Assembly (NCBI GenBank): GCA_028284345.1
Contig: JANQRY010000008.1
Coordinates: forward strand, 1 to 64,000
DNA: 64,000 bases
Direction: 5' to 3'
From: Hyphococcus sp.
GTDB lineage: Bacteria; Pseudomonadota; Alphaproteobacteria; Caulobacterales; Parvularculaceae
Shown: in pieces, positions 1 to 7,708 of the stretch
Position numbering within the stretch: position 1 is the first letter of the stretch
How the letters are laid out: each line of letters begins with the position of its first letter
Notes under the pieces: model-generated
What the model was told of the DNA's origin: nothing
Seen by the model: only the letters and a program-made list of their open reading frames with translations
Database searches by the model: none
Translations under genes and position numbers: made by a program

Positions 1-9
1 AAGAGCAGT

Positions 10-99
10 TGGCGGACAGGGTGGGATTCGAACCCACGAGACGGTTGCCCGCCTACACGCGTTCCAGGCGTGCGCCTTCGACCACTCGGCCACCTGTCC
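10..99 (-). tRNA. tRNA-Ser (anticodon GGA)
   Basis: Read on the minus strand this folds as a class II tRNA with a 7-bp acceptor stem (GGACAGG pairing with CCTGTCC), an encoded CCA end, the T-loop motif GGTTCGAATCC and a long variable arm. The anticodon stem CACGC/GCGTG closes the loop CTGGAAC, giving anticodon GGA, which reads UCC and UCU serine codons. The long variable arm agrees with serine identity. No integrase lies beside it, so there is no sign of use as an attachment site. Confidence 0.97.
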
Positions 100-366
100 T
101 CTCGCGTCCGCGCATGTCGGCGCAACGCCAGTCTTTTTCCGTCGTGTTTCCGAGCCGGCGACGCGCAGCGATTTGGCGCGTTAACCATCCCGCCGACGGG
201 AAAAGAGCGCCGGTTATAGCCCTGCCGCGGGGTGGCGCAAGGCCCGAAACCGTTGGCGGCGCCGGCGTTTGCCGGCGGCGGCGCGCCCGTGATTGCCGGC
301 TTGGCCTCTGCGGGGTAAGATGGCCGCGGGTGTGATCGCATTAACGATAGTTTTGAGGGGGCCAAA

Positions 367-639
367 ATGGCGGCGTTTCGTTTTATTGCCTGGGTTCTGG
401 TGGCGCTTGCCGTGGCGCTTTTGGGCGCCGACGGCGTTTCCTCTCTCGAAAGCGGCGAGCCCGTCATGCGATCGACCGCCGACATCCTCAGTATGGTCGG
501 TCTTGACGGGACGGCGCTTGCCGAAAACGCGCCGGGCGGCGTTAGCCAGGCGTTAGGCGCGGTGCTCGGCCTTCCCCTGTGGGGCGTCCTCGGCGTCATC
601 GGCGTCGTTTTGACCCTGATCTTCCGTCCGCTCGAATAG
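367..639 (+). CDS. Small two-helix membrane protein of unknown function
   Basis: This encodes 90 residues. Residues about 5-22 form a hydrophobic helix (FRFIAWVLVALAVALLGAD) and residues about 62-86 form a second one (LGAVLGLPLWGVLGVIGVVLTLIF), separated by a polar segment that would lie on one side of the membrane. The start ATG follows a good ribosome site (GAGGGGGCC). I do not recognise a named family. It stands alone between a tRNA gene and another tiny ORF. The hydrophobic design and the ribosome site make it a likely real gene, but no role can be assigned. Confidence 0.65.
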   Translation: MAAFRFIAWVLVALAVALLGADGVSSLESGEPVMRSTADILSMVGLDGTALAENAPGGVSQALGAVLGLPLWGVLGVIGVVLTLIFRPLE

Positions 640-826
640 CGCATTCTCCATCCGCAAAACGACGGCGTACGCTAAAACGATTTCCGCCGTCGACGAGCCG
701 AAACGGTAATTTTCACAATGCGCCGGACGGGCTCGCGCGTGCGACGAAACGCGAGCTCCGGGTCTTTCCCGGCGCGCGGGAACGTTCTATCTCGCCGCCA
801 ACAGAATAAAAAAAGGAGAGACCCCA

Positions 827-916
827 ATGACCAAAGTCATTTCAGTACTGACGATCGCCGCCGTTCTCAGCGCCGCCATCGCGCCGGCCGCCTACACCTA
901 CGTCGCACTGGCGTAA
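827..916 (+). CDS. 29-residue hydrophobic peptide
   Basis: A short ORF of 29 codons with a strong ribosome site (AAAAAGGAGAGACC) seven bases before its ATG. The product starts MTKVISVLTIAAVLSAA and is a single hydrophobic helix ending with aromatic and alanine residues (YTYVALA). It resembles a signal peptide without a mature domain, or a single-pass micro-membrane protein. A perfect 12-bp terminator-like hairpin starts 15 bases after the stop, so the unit looks like a complete monocistronic transcript. The function is unknown. Confidence 0.55.
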   Translation: MTKVISVLTIAAVLSAAIAPAAYTYVALA

Positions 917-931
917 CGATTAACGCATCCC

Positions 932-975
932 GCCGGCGCAGCAAGCCTGCCCTGCTGCGCCGGCTCATTTGTTTT
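932..975 (+). terminator. Rho-independent-like terminator of the 29-codon ORF
   Basis: A perfect 12-bp stem joins 932-943 (GCCGGCGCAGCA) with 953-964, enclosing a 9-base loop. It is followed on the plus strand by TCATTTGTTTTG, a broken T tract. It lies between convergent genes and touches the stop codon of the minus-strand VanZ-like gene, so it may serve both directions. Confidence 0.65.
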
Positions 976-1369
976 GAGGAAAGACGAGACCGCTTAGCCC
1001 AGCTACTAACGCAAATCCCAGCGCCGCGCCGAAACCGTTGACCGCGGCGTCGACGATATCCGCGGTGCGGTTTGCAAGAAAATATTGAACGCCCTCGAGC
1101 CCCGCGCCGTAGAGCGCCAGCAAGGCCGGCGCCAGCCAGACCGGCCGACGCGCGACGCCGGCGATATAGGCCGCGCCCCCGAGAACAAAATACGCCAGAA
1201 AGTGACCGACCTTGTCCGCATGGGCTGCATCGCCGAGCAAGAACGCGGCGATCATCCGCGTAACCGCATTTCCCGGCGGCGCATTGGAGGGAAACGACGC
1301 AACCGAAAGAACGGTGACAAAGGCAAGCAGGAGTATAAAGGCGGCGCGTCCGAGCGCGCGCCCGCGCAT
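965..1369 (-). CDS. VanZ-like membrane protein
   Basis: The 134-residue product starting at MRGRALGR has several hydrophobic helices and the VanZ signature: an early D-K-x-x-H (ADKVGHFLAYF), then E-x-x-Q (GLEGVQYF) and a late D-x-x-x-N-x-x-G (IVDAAVNGFGA). VanZ-family proteins are small polytopic membrane proteins; VanZ itself gives low teicoplanin resistance by an unknown mechanism, and most relatives are uncharacterised. The open frame extends upstream into galE, but this ATG, 14 bases past the galE stop, avoids a 43-base overlap. Co-transcription with the upstream galE is likely. Confidence 0.75.
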   Translation of the reverse strand: MRGRALGRAAFILLLAFVTVLSVASFPSNAPPGNAVTRMIAAFLLGDAAHADKVGHFLAYFVLGGAAYIAGVARRPVWLAPALLALYGAGLEGVQYFLANRTADIVDAAVNGFGAALGFALVAGLSGLVFPQNK

Positions 1370-1383
1370 GGGGCTAGCCGTCG

Positions 1384-2379
1384 TCACGCAGACCCGGGCT
1401 TCGTCTCGCAAAGCGCCCGCTCCCACTCGATCGCCGTTTCAACAATGAAATCAAGATCGTCAAAGCGCGGGCGCCAGTCGAGAACGGTCCGGACCGCCGC
1501 ATTGTCGGCGATCAACTGGGCCGGATCGCCGGCCCGGCGGGCGGCGATTTCGTGCGGCAGCGGCGCGCCAGCGACGCGGGCAAACGCCTCCATCACTTCG
1601 TATACCGAATAGCCGCGCCCGTAGCCCACATTCAGCGTGGTCGAAGCGCCGCCTTCGCGCAGCCGTTTGAGCGCTTTTAAATGCGCCTGCGCAAGATCCG
1701 TAACATGCACATAATCGCGAATCGCCGTTCCGTCCGGGGTCGGATAATCGGCGCCGAAGACCTGTAATTTCTCCTTCCGAGCGCCGACCGCAATCTGCGC
1801 AGCGACCTTGACGAGATGCGTCGGCTTTCCGACTTCGCCCGCGCGCCCGTCCGGGTCCGCCCCGGCGACGTTGAAATAGCGCAGCGTCATATAAGAAAAG
1901 TCGTGAGCGGCGGCGGCGTCTTCGACGATGCGCTCGCTCATCGCCATGGAGGCGCCATAGGGCGTAATCGAGTGGATGGGCGCCTGTTCCGATATGGGCA
2001 CGCGGTCGGGCGTTCCGTAAACCGACGCCGTCGAAGAGAAAATGAAGCGCGGGATTTTCGCTTCGACGCAGGCGCATAACAGCATCAGCGTGTTCGCGGT
2101 GTTGTTCGTATAATAGGCGAGCGGATGGCGGATCGATTCCGGCACCAGGATCGAGCCCGCAAAATGAATGACTTCCCTGATGTCGTGCTCGGCGAAAACG
2201 CGCGCAAGGGCGGCGGCGTCCCCCACATCGGCCTCAACGAAAGTCGCGCCGTCCGGGACGAGGCTGCGCACGCCGGTGGACAGGTTATCGAGCGCAACCG
2301 CCTTCTCGCCGGCGTCCAGAAGCGCCAGCAGCATATGCGAGCCGATATACCCCGCTCCGCCGGTAACGAGCACGCTCAA
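1384..2379 (-). CDS. galE: UDP-glucose 4-epimerase-like NAD-dependent sugar epimerase
   Basis: This 331-residue extended short-chain dehydrogenase has the NAD-binding motif GGAGYIGS at residues 7-14, an FSSTASVYG strand with the conserved serines, and the GalE-type C-terminus with D-Y-x-H-V (IRDYVHVTDLAQAH). GalE interconverts UDP-glucose and UDP-galactose for surface polysaccharides. Unusually, the catalytic Tyr-x-x-x-Lys motif reads Y141-G-A-S-M145, so the lysine is replaced by methionine, and the usual L-K-A-V-G-E-S segment reads S-I-L-V-P-E-S. It starts with TTG behind GGGAG. It may be a working variant or a related epimerase with another substrate. Confidence 0.8.
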   Translation of the reverse strand: MSVLVTGGAGYIGSHMLLALLDAGEKAVALDNLSTGVRSLVPDGATFVEADVGDAAALARVFAEHDIREVIHFAGSILVPESIRHPLAYYTNNTANTLMLLCACVEAKIPRFIFSSTASVYGTPDRVPISEQAPIHSITPYGASMAMSERIVEDAAAAHDFSYMTLRYFNVAGADPDGRAGEVGKPTHLVKVAAQIAVGARKEKLQVFGADYPTPDGTAIRDYVHVTDLAQAHLKALKRLREGGASTTLNVGYGRGYSVYEVMEAFARVAGAPLPHEIAARRAGDPAQLIADNAAVRTVLDWRPRFDDLDFIVETAIEWERALCETKPGSA

Positions 2380-2509
2380 ACCCGGGACTCCCTATTTTGC
2401 ATGCCGGTCTTTCCGCGAATCACTTGCGACATTATCATAAAAATTGTGACGCGTGCGTGATTCGCCGGCCCCAATTGGCCCATAATCGGCGGCGCGACAA
2501 CTGGAGCCT

Positions 2510-3244
2510 TTGCTGGGTTTGTTTGGAAAATCGGGAAAACGCGCGAAAGCGCCGGACGGGCGGCGGCTTTACGCCATCGGCGATATTCACGGCGCGGCGG
2601 ACGCCCTCGATCGCCTGCTCGAAAAGATCGACAAGGACGCTGGCGGTCTTCATGAAGCGCAATTAATATTCCTGGGCGACTATGTGGATCGCGGACCGGA
2701 CTCCAAGCGCGTGATCGAACGGCTCGCATCGCTCAAAAAAGAACTCGCGGACGTCGTCTTCCTGAAGGGCAATCACGAAGCGGTGATGCTCGATTTCCTG
2801 TCGGACCCGGAAGAGGCCATCGAATGGCTTGAATGGGGCGGCGACCAGACGCTCAGAAGCTATGGCGTCGCCGGGGCGTTGACGAAAGCGGGCGAAGATC
2901 TTTCACGCGCCCTCGCCGACGCCCTGCCGAAAGCCCATCTCGACTTTCTGAACGGCCTTTCCCTGATGCATCGCGCCGGCGACTATCTTTTCGTTCACGC
3001 CGGGCTGCGCCCCGGCGTCGCCGTCGAAGACCAGGACGAAGAAGATCTCTTATGGATCCGCAAAAAGTTTCATGACGCGCCGGCAAGCAAACGGCCCGAC
3101 GTCACGGTTGTTCACGGGCATCACCCAACGAAGAAACCCGTCGACGCCGGCTGGCGCATCGGCGTCGACACCGGCGCCTGCTGGTCCGGCGTGCTCACCG
3201 CGGTTTGCCTTTACGGCGAAAAGCGGAAATTTATTTCGACGTAA
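2510..3244 (+). CDS. Calcineurin-like metallophosphoesterase (PPP-type protein phosphatase)
   Basis: The product of about 244 residues carries all phosphoesterase metal motifs in order: GDIHG, GDYVDRGP, GNHE, the histidine of FVHAG and the GHH of VVHGHHP. This is the bacterial PPP layout (PrpE, PphA, and related diadenosine tetraphosphatases), acting on phospho-Ser/Thr/Tyr proteins or dinucleotide polyphosphates in the cytoplasm with two Mn or Fe ions. The start is uncertain: TTG at 2510 lies only three bases after GGAG, while a second TTG at 2519 has better spacing. It is convergent with the methyltransferase downstream, 18 bases apart. Confidence 0.88.
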   Translation: MLGLFGKSGKRAKAPDGRRLYAIGDIHGAADALDRLLEKIDKDAGGLHEAQLIFLGDYVDRGPDSKRVIERLASLKKELADVVFLKGNHEAVMLDFLSDPEEAIEWLEWGGDQTLRSYGVAGALTKAGEDLSRALADALPKAHLDFLNGLSLMHRAGDYLFVHAGLRPGVAVEDQDEEDLLWIRKKFHDAPASKRPDVTVVHGHHPTKKPVDAGWRIGVDTGACWSGVLTAVCLYGEKRKFIST

Positions 3245-3262
3245 GGCGCAGCGAGACGTCTT

Positions 3263-4642
3263 CTACGCTGATTTCGCGTCTTCGTTTTCGGCGACGACGC
3301 GCAAACCTCCGGCCGCCGCCAGAATTGAGCGCAGCGATTCGGTGCCGCCCGCCGTGTCGCCGGCGGCGATCGTCTTGCCGTATTCGCTGTTATAGTTCGA
3401 CGCCGTGACAATATGCGGCGACGGCGTTGCGAACACCATTTTTGCGCCGAGCAATATGGTCTCGCGCCAGCGCTCAAGCATTTCGCGCTTATAGCGCGCC
3501 GGCGCGATGATGTAGTCCGGTTCCGCGGCGCGCGAATCCGTGTCGGAAATGATCGGCAGGCCCGTTTCCCCGAGCGTGTCGCGCTCGCGGGCGGCGTGGG
3601 TGTCGACGACGGCGACGACGGGCTTCGCGGCGGGGCCCATAAAGGCGAGCAGGGCCTCGGTCTGCGCATCGGCGCCAAGAATATGAACGTTCTCCCCGCG
3701 CCCGGCGATCTCGCCGAACATGACCGACAGGCCATGGCGGATTTCCAGCGCGCGCCGTTCAAACGACTGGAACGGCTGCAGCGCGCGCATGGCGAGCGCG
3801 TTCTCCTCGTCCCACAGTTTGGCGAGCCGTTCGCTCCAGGGATCGAAATCGAATTCGGCATTGTCCTGATGCGTGATGAACAGTCGGATCGACCCGCCTT
3901 CTTTCGGCGAGAGCGCGCCTTTAACGACTTTCATACCAGCCGAGCGGATCATCCATTCCAGCACCGAAAGGGAGTAAACGGCGCAGACGCCGGCCTGGAA
4001 GACATCAATGGCGTTGCGCGATAAAATCGTCGGCGCGTAAAGCGTTTCGAGAGCAAAGACGCCGTCATCCGCCAGCCACGCTTTTACGGCGTTCAAAAAT
4101 TCACGCGGCGCGTCGATATGTTCAAAGACAGACGCCGCGGTGATGATGTCGAATTTTTTCTCGCCGAACGCCTTGTCGAGTTCGGGGCTCGGGAACGCGG
4201 CCCGGGCCGACCACGCCCATTTGCCGACTTCGTCCACATGCTCCGACGGATCAACGCCGAAACGTTCGACCCAGCGCGGATAGTAAGACAGAAGCGAACC
4301 GTCATTGCACCCGATGTCGAGCGCCGAACAATCGCGCCCCGACAGGAGTTCGAGCGCCTCTGTCGCCAGGGCGCGCAAATTTTCGCGGTTCGATGCGTGG
4401 CGCGCCGAGGGGCCCGGCGCATGGGAGGCGTCAGGCGTCGCCGCCTGCAGCAATCCGCAGGCGCGCGCATGACGCGACGGATCGCAGAGCACGTAGCCCG
4501 TTTTCTGCGCGCGGCTGTTGAAGACACCCGCGACAGCCGGTCCGTCCATCTCAAAAACGGGCGTTAAGGTTTGCGACCCGCACGCCCGACACTGCGTAAC
4601 CTTTTTCACGGTAATGGCGCCCTGCTTCACGCAACTGATCAA
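3263..4642 (-). CDS. SAM-dependent C-methyltransferase, NDP-sugar type
   Basis: The 459-residue protein has three parts: an N-terminal zinc motif (C-x-x-C in CRACGS, with later cysteines), a central class I methyltransferase fold (ALDIGCNDGSLLSYY glycine loop near residue 110, then ITAASVFEHIDAP), and a C-terminal domain with a second nucleotide-fold-like segment (VHILGADAQTEALLAFMG). This matches the TylC3-like methyltransferase 13/11/14 architecture that methylates carbon 3 of NDP-keto-sugars. The sugar and its use are unknown; no other deoxysugar genes adjoin it. The frame begins with TTG at 4642; GTG codons at 4630 and 4609 are alternatives. Confidence 0.8.
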   Translation of the reverse strand: MISCVKQGAITVKKVTQCRACGSQTLTPVFEMDGPAVAGVFNSRAQKTGYVLCDPSRHARACGLLQAATPDASHAPGPSARHASNRENLRALATEALELLSGRDCSALDIGCNDGSLLSYYPRWVERFGVDPSEHVDEVGKWAWSARAAFPSPELDKAFGEKKFDIITAASVFEHIDAPREFLNAVKAWLADDGVFALETLYAPTILSRNAIDVFQAGVCAVYSLSVLEWMIRSAGMKVVKGALSPKEGGSIRLFITHQDNAEFDFDPWSERLAKLWDEENALAMRALQPFQSFERRALEIRHGLSVMFGEIAGRGENVHILGADAQTEALLAFMGPAAKPVVAVVDTHAARERDTLGETGLPIISDTDSRAAEPDYIIAPARYKREMLERWRETILLGAKMVFATPSPHIVTASNYNSEYGKTIAAGDTAGGTESLRSILAAAGGLRVVAENEDAKSA

Positions 4643-4686
4643 AGAGCGGCGATCCTCGCAGAGGCGAGTAAAGACGGCGTAAAGAG

Positions 4687-4710
4687 CCGTTTCGGCGATA
4701 ATCGAAACGG
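4687..4710 (-). terminator. Hairpin between argE and the methyltransferase
   Basis: An 8-bp perfect inverted repeat, CCGTTTCG at 4687-4694 and CGAAACGG at 4703-4710, has an 8-base loop. On the minus strand it is followed by CTCTTTACGCCGTCTTTAC, a weak T-rich tail, so it may partly terminate the argE transcript or protect its 3' end. The surrounding 170 bases hold no gene. Confidence 0.4.
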
Positions 4711-4814
4711 TCCGTTTACGTCCTTTACGGATGTGTTTTCGAAAGCCGCGCCTTAACGCGTTGAAGCGGAATTTTTAATCAACCGGTAAGAAACGTTACC
4801 GCAACGCGAGATCG

Positions 4815-5972
4815 TCACGCCGCCATACGCTCGATCAGCCGGCGCATGAAGTCCGTTCCAAGCTTGACTTGCTCAAGGGTGATGAACTCGTTCGGCTGGT
4901 GCGCCTGGTCAATCGAGCCGGGGCCGCAGATGACGGTCGAGAACCCGGCTTCCTGAAACTGGCCCGCTTCCGCCGCATAGGCGACAACATCCGTTGCGTT
5001 GCGTCCGGTAATTGCCTTGGCAAGATCGGCGGCGGCGTTGTCCTCCTGCGGCGCGAAAGCCGGCGCATTGGTCATCTGCTCGATGGCGATGCGGCATGAC
5101 GGCGCGCGACGGCGCATTTCCGTCTCAACGCCCTTGGCGAAATCAGAAAATTCCTCGGCGATGTCGACAACGGAGTCGCCCGGCAGAATGCGCAAATCCC
5201 AGTCGAAGGTCGCCTCCCCGGCCATGATGTTAAGCTGCGTGCCGCCGCGCACCACATTTACGGTCATGGTCGAATAAGGCGGTTCGAACGGGCTTTCCGG
5301 ATCGGCGTCGCGGGCCCGCGCGGCGCGCATGTCGGCAATCTTCGCGATCAGTCTCGCGGCGGCTTCCACGGCCGAAACGCCGCGCTCGGTCTGGCTTGAG
5401 TGGGTCGTATAACCGGTGACGTGAACACGAAACGAAGCAATGCCTTTATGCCCGTTGATGACATTCATATTGGTCGGCTCGCCGACAATGACCGCCGACG
5501 GCGCCGGCGCCTTTTGCACGATATCGGCGATCATGCGCGGCGCGCCGAGGCAGCCGACCTCTTCGTCATAGGACAATGCAAAAATCAGCGGGCGTTTGAG
5601 ATCCGCTTTCAGCATGTCCGGGACGAGGGACAGTCCGATGGCGGAGAAGCTTTTCATGTCGCAGGTTCCGCGCCCGTAAAGCTTGCCGTCTTTTTCCGTG
5701 ACAATCCAAGGGTCGGTGTCCCAGTCCTGCCCGTCGACCGGCACGACATCCGTATGCCCGGAAAGCACCACCCCGCCCGGCGTCTTCGGCCCGACAACCG
5801 CATAGAGGTTTGATTTTGTCCCGTCGTCATTCTGAACGCGAAAAGTCTCGACGCCCAGGCCGCCGAGATAGGCCTCAACATCTTCGATAAGATTGAGGTT
5901 CGATCGCGACGACGTCGTATCGTGCGCAATCAGCCGCGCGATCCAATCAAGTTGGTGGGACAGGTCTTTCAT
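4815..5972 (-). CDS. argE: Acetylornithine deacetylase
   Basis: This 385-residue M20 metallopeptidase-family enzyme shows GHTDVVPVDGQDW, with metal ligand His and catalytic Asp, then YGRGTCDMKSF with a bridging Asp, and SYDEEVGCLGA with the catalytic and ligand Glu pair. Near the end, CGPGSIDQAHQPNEF supplies the last His. The pattern, and especially the late GPGSI-x-QAHQ-x-NE motif, is typical of ArgE, which removes the acetyl group from N-acetylornithine in arginine synthesis. DapE and other M20 amidohydrolases are the alternatives. It lies 45 bases downstream of the MetH-domain gene and probably shares its transcript. Confidence 0.88.
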   Translation of the reverse strand: MKDLSHQLDWIARLIAHDTTSSRSNLNLIEDVEAYLGGLGVETFRVQNDDGTKSNLYAVVGPKTPGGVVLSGHTDVVPVDGQDWDTDPWIVTEKDGKLYGRGTCDMKSFSAIGLSLVPDMLKADLKRPLIFALSYDEEVGCLGAPRMIADIVQKAPAPSAVIVGEPTNMNVINGHKGIASFRVHVTGYTTHSSQTERGVSAVEAAARLIAKIADMRAARARDADPESPFEPPYSTMTVNVVRGGTQLNIMAGEATFDWDLRILPGDSVVDIAEEFSDFAKGVETEMRRRAPSCRIAIEQMTNAPAFAPQEDNAAADLAKAITGRNATDVVAYAAEAGQFQEAGFSTVICGPGSIDQAHQPNEFITLEQVKLGTDFMRRLIERMAA

Positions 5973-6017
5973 AGATCGACTGTGTGCGGGAAACGACGCC
6001 GGTGCAACCGCCGGCGC

Positions 6018-7085
6018 TTACGCCGCGAACGGCTCCAGACCGGAAAGGCGCATTTTTTCGTCGCGCTCGGGAAGTTTCCGGGGGCTAACGCCGTCGGCGG
6101 CCTTCGCAAACGCCGCGATATGCGCCGGCGTCGTGCCGCAGCATCCGCCGACGAGGTTCAGGAGGCCGGACTGCGCCCATTCACCCAAATGTTCGGTCAT
6201 CGATTCCGGCGTTTCATCATAGCCGCCAAACGCATTGGGCAGGCCGGCGTTCGGATAGGCGGAGACAAAACAGTCCGCGACGGTCGCAAGCTCCTCCACA
6301 TAAGGGCGCATCAGATCCGGCCCGAGGGCGCAATTGACGCCGACGGAAAGAGGCTTTGCATGACGCACGGCGTTCCAGAACGCTTCCGGCGTCTGACCCG
6401 ACAGCGTGCGGCCGGACTGATCGGTGATCGTCACGGACAGCATGATCGGCACCTCAAAACCCAGCGCGTCAAATAGGTCCTGCGCGGCGTAGATCGCCGC
6501 CTTGGCGTTCAGCGTGTCGAAGATAGTTTCGATCAACAGAGCATCGGCGCCGCCTTCGATCAGGCCGCGCGCGGCGTCGCCATAGGCCCGCGCCAGTTCG
6601 TCAAAATCCGTGTTGCGCTTGCCCGGGTCGTTGACGTCCGGCGAGATGGACGCGGTGCGGTTGGTCGGACCGACGGCGCCGGCGACAAAGCGCGGGCGGT
6701 CGTCCGTCGAAAACTCGTCGGCCGCCGCGCGCGCGAGCCGCGCGCCTTCGACGTTTAATTCATGGGCGAGGGATTCCATGGCGTAGTCGCCCTGAGCGAT
6801 CGTCGTTGCCGAAAACGTATTGGTCTCGATGACGTCGGCGCCGGCGGCGAGATACGCCCGATGCATCTCGTCGACGATATCGGGGCGCGACAGGATGAGA
6901 ATGTCGTTATTGCCCTTGATGTCCTGCGCCCAGTCGGCGAAGCGCTCGGCGCGATAGCCGGCCTCGTCCAGCTCATAGTTCTGGATAAAGGTGCCGGCGG
7001 CGCCGTCGAGCACCAGAATGCGCTGTTTCAGCGCCTCTTTTAACGCCGCGATGCGTTGCGGCCGGCCGGGAAATGGATCGCTCAT
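6018..7085 (-). CDS. metH: Homocysteine-binding domain of split cobalamin-dependent methionine synthase
   Basis: The 355 residues correspond to the N-terminal homocysteine S-methyltransferase domain of Met[11 protein letters not shown] at the start, the first zinc cysteine in [15 protein letters not shown], and the pair in [12 protein letters not shown]. The domain activates homocysteine on zinc for methyl transfer from methylcobalamin. Full MetH is about 1200 residues; many alphaproteobacteria encode this domain and the folate, B12 and reactivation domains as two adjacent genes. Here argE follows instead, so the second half must be elsewhere. A ribosome site GAGG precedes the ATG, and a perfect palindrome lies just upstream. 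A stand-alone homocysteine methyltransferase is less likely. Confidence 0.85.
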   Translation of the reverse strand: MSDPFPGRPQRIAALKEALKQRILVLDGAAGTFIQNYELDEAGYRAERFADWAQDIKGNNDILILSRPDIVDEMHRAYLAAGADVIETNTFSATTIAQGDYAMESLAHELNVEGARLARAAADEFSTDDRPRFVAGAVGPTNRTASISPDVNDPGKRNTDFDELARAYGDAARGLIEGGADALLIETIFDTLNAKAAIYAAQDLFDALGFEVPIMLSVTITDQSGRTLSGQTPEAFWNAVRHAKPLSVGVNCALGPDLMRPYVEELATVADCFVSAYPNAGLPNAFGGYDETPESMTEHLGEWAQSGLLNLVGGCCGTTPAHIAAFAKAADGVSPRKLPERDEKMRLSGLEPFAA

Positions 7086-7102
7086 AGATACCTCGCGCGG
7101 GG

Positions 7103-7124
7103 CATATAAAGATATCTTTATATG
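7103..7124 (-). promoter_or_regulatory. 22-bp perfect palindrome, candidate operator for the metH gene
   Basis: Bases 7103-7124 form an uninterrupted palindrome with half-site CATATAAAGAT, ending 18 bases before the metH ATG. It is AT-rich in a GC-rich background. Its size and place fit a dimeric repressor. From memory it resembles operators of ArsR-family SAM/SAH-cycle regulators (SahR type) in Proteobacteria; I could not verify this. No ArsR gene is in the window. Confidence 0.7.
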
Positions 7125-7152
7125 CTTGGCAAGCGCTCTGGCGGGTGAAAAT

Positions 7153-7188
7153 GCAAAAAACCCCGGTCCGCCTTGGCGGGCCGGGGTT
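7153..7188 (-). terminator. Rho-independent terminator of the H1-like gene
   Basis: On the minus strand a GC-rich stem (AACCCCGGCCCGCC pairing across a tiny loop with GGCGGACCGGGGTT) is followed by six T residues. It starts 24 bases past the stop codon of the basic protein and separates that gene from metH. Confidence 0.9.
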
Positions 7189-7211
7189 CTGGACTGGATC
7201 GCCGGGACCGG

Positions 7212-7550
7212 TCAGGCCGCTTTGCGGCGGACCGTTCTGCGTTTTGCAGCCGGCTTGCGACCGACGGTTTTTTTGACCGTCGTTTTTTTTGCCGCAGTCT
7301 TTTTCGCGGTCGTCTTCTTCGCCGCTTTCTTTTTCGCCGTCTTCTTCGTCGCCGCAGGGCGCGCGACTTTCCGCGCCGCCGGCTTACGCGTTACTTTCAG
7401 TTTTTTCTTGGCGACCTTGCGTTTGGCCGGCGCTTTGCGAACCGTCTTTTTCGCAGTCTTCTTTTTTGCAGCCGTCTTTCGTCCGGCCGTCTTCCTCGCA
7501 GCCGCCTTCCGTGTAGCCGGGCGGGCCGCTTTTTTCGTCGCTTTTCTCAT
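7212..7550 (-). CDS. Histone H1-like lysine/alanine-rich DNA-binding protein
   Basis: From ATG at 7550 the product is 112 residues of near-repetitive KKTAAKK, RKPAA and KTVRK units, with no acidic residues and only scattered hydrophobic ones. Such proteins resemble the C-terminal tail of histone H1 (compare AlgP, Hc1/Hc2, BpH1) and coat DNA non-specifically to compact the nucleoid. The open frame begins 23 codons earlier, but that part is unlike the rest and the ATG here follows AGGGGA. A strong terminator follows. The repeats make the length prone to slippage between strains. Confidence 0.82.
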   Translation of the reverse strand: MRKATKKAARPATRKAAARKTAGRKTAAKKKTAKKTVRKAPAKRKVAKKKLKVTRKPAARKVARPAATKKTAKKKAAKKTTAKKTAAKKTTVKKTVGRKPAAKRRTVRRKAA

Positions 7551-7642
7551 TGCTGAAAAGTCCCCTGTTAAACTGGCCCATCGCCAGCCATGCGCCGTTA
7601 CGTCGAAATCAGTTAACAACTGTTAAACGCGCGCGAGACGCC

Positions 7643-7683
7643 GACAAACGAAAAGCGCCCCCGCGTTTTCACCGCGGGGGCGC
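7643..7683 (-). terminator. Rho-independent terminator of the FKBP gene
   Basis: An 11-bp perfect stem joins 7655-7665 (GCGCCCCCGCG) with 7673-7683, with a 7-base loop. On the minus strand it is followed by TTTTCGTTTG. It begins 25 bases past the stop of the isomerase gene. Confidence 0.85.
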
Positions 7684-7708
7684 CTTTGTCGAACATGATG
7701 CGTCGGGA

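Noticed and set aside
7086-7211. SAM riboswitch in the metH leader
   Set aside because: Only 17 bases separate the palindrome and the gene, and no SAM-II or SAM-I motif is visible. The palindrome fits a protein operator better.
7611-7626. CtrA-like TTAA-N6-TTAA near 7612
   Set aside because: The spacing is six, not seven bases, so it does not fit the CtrA consensus.
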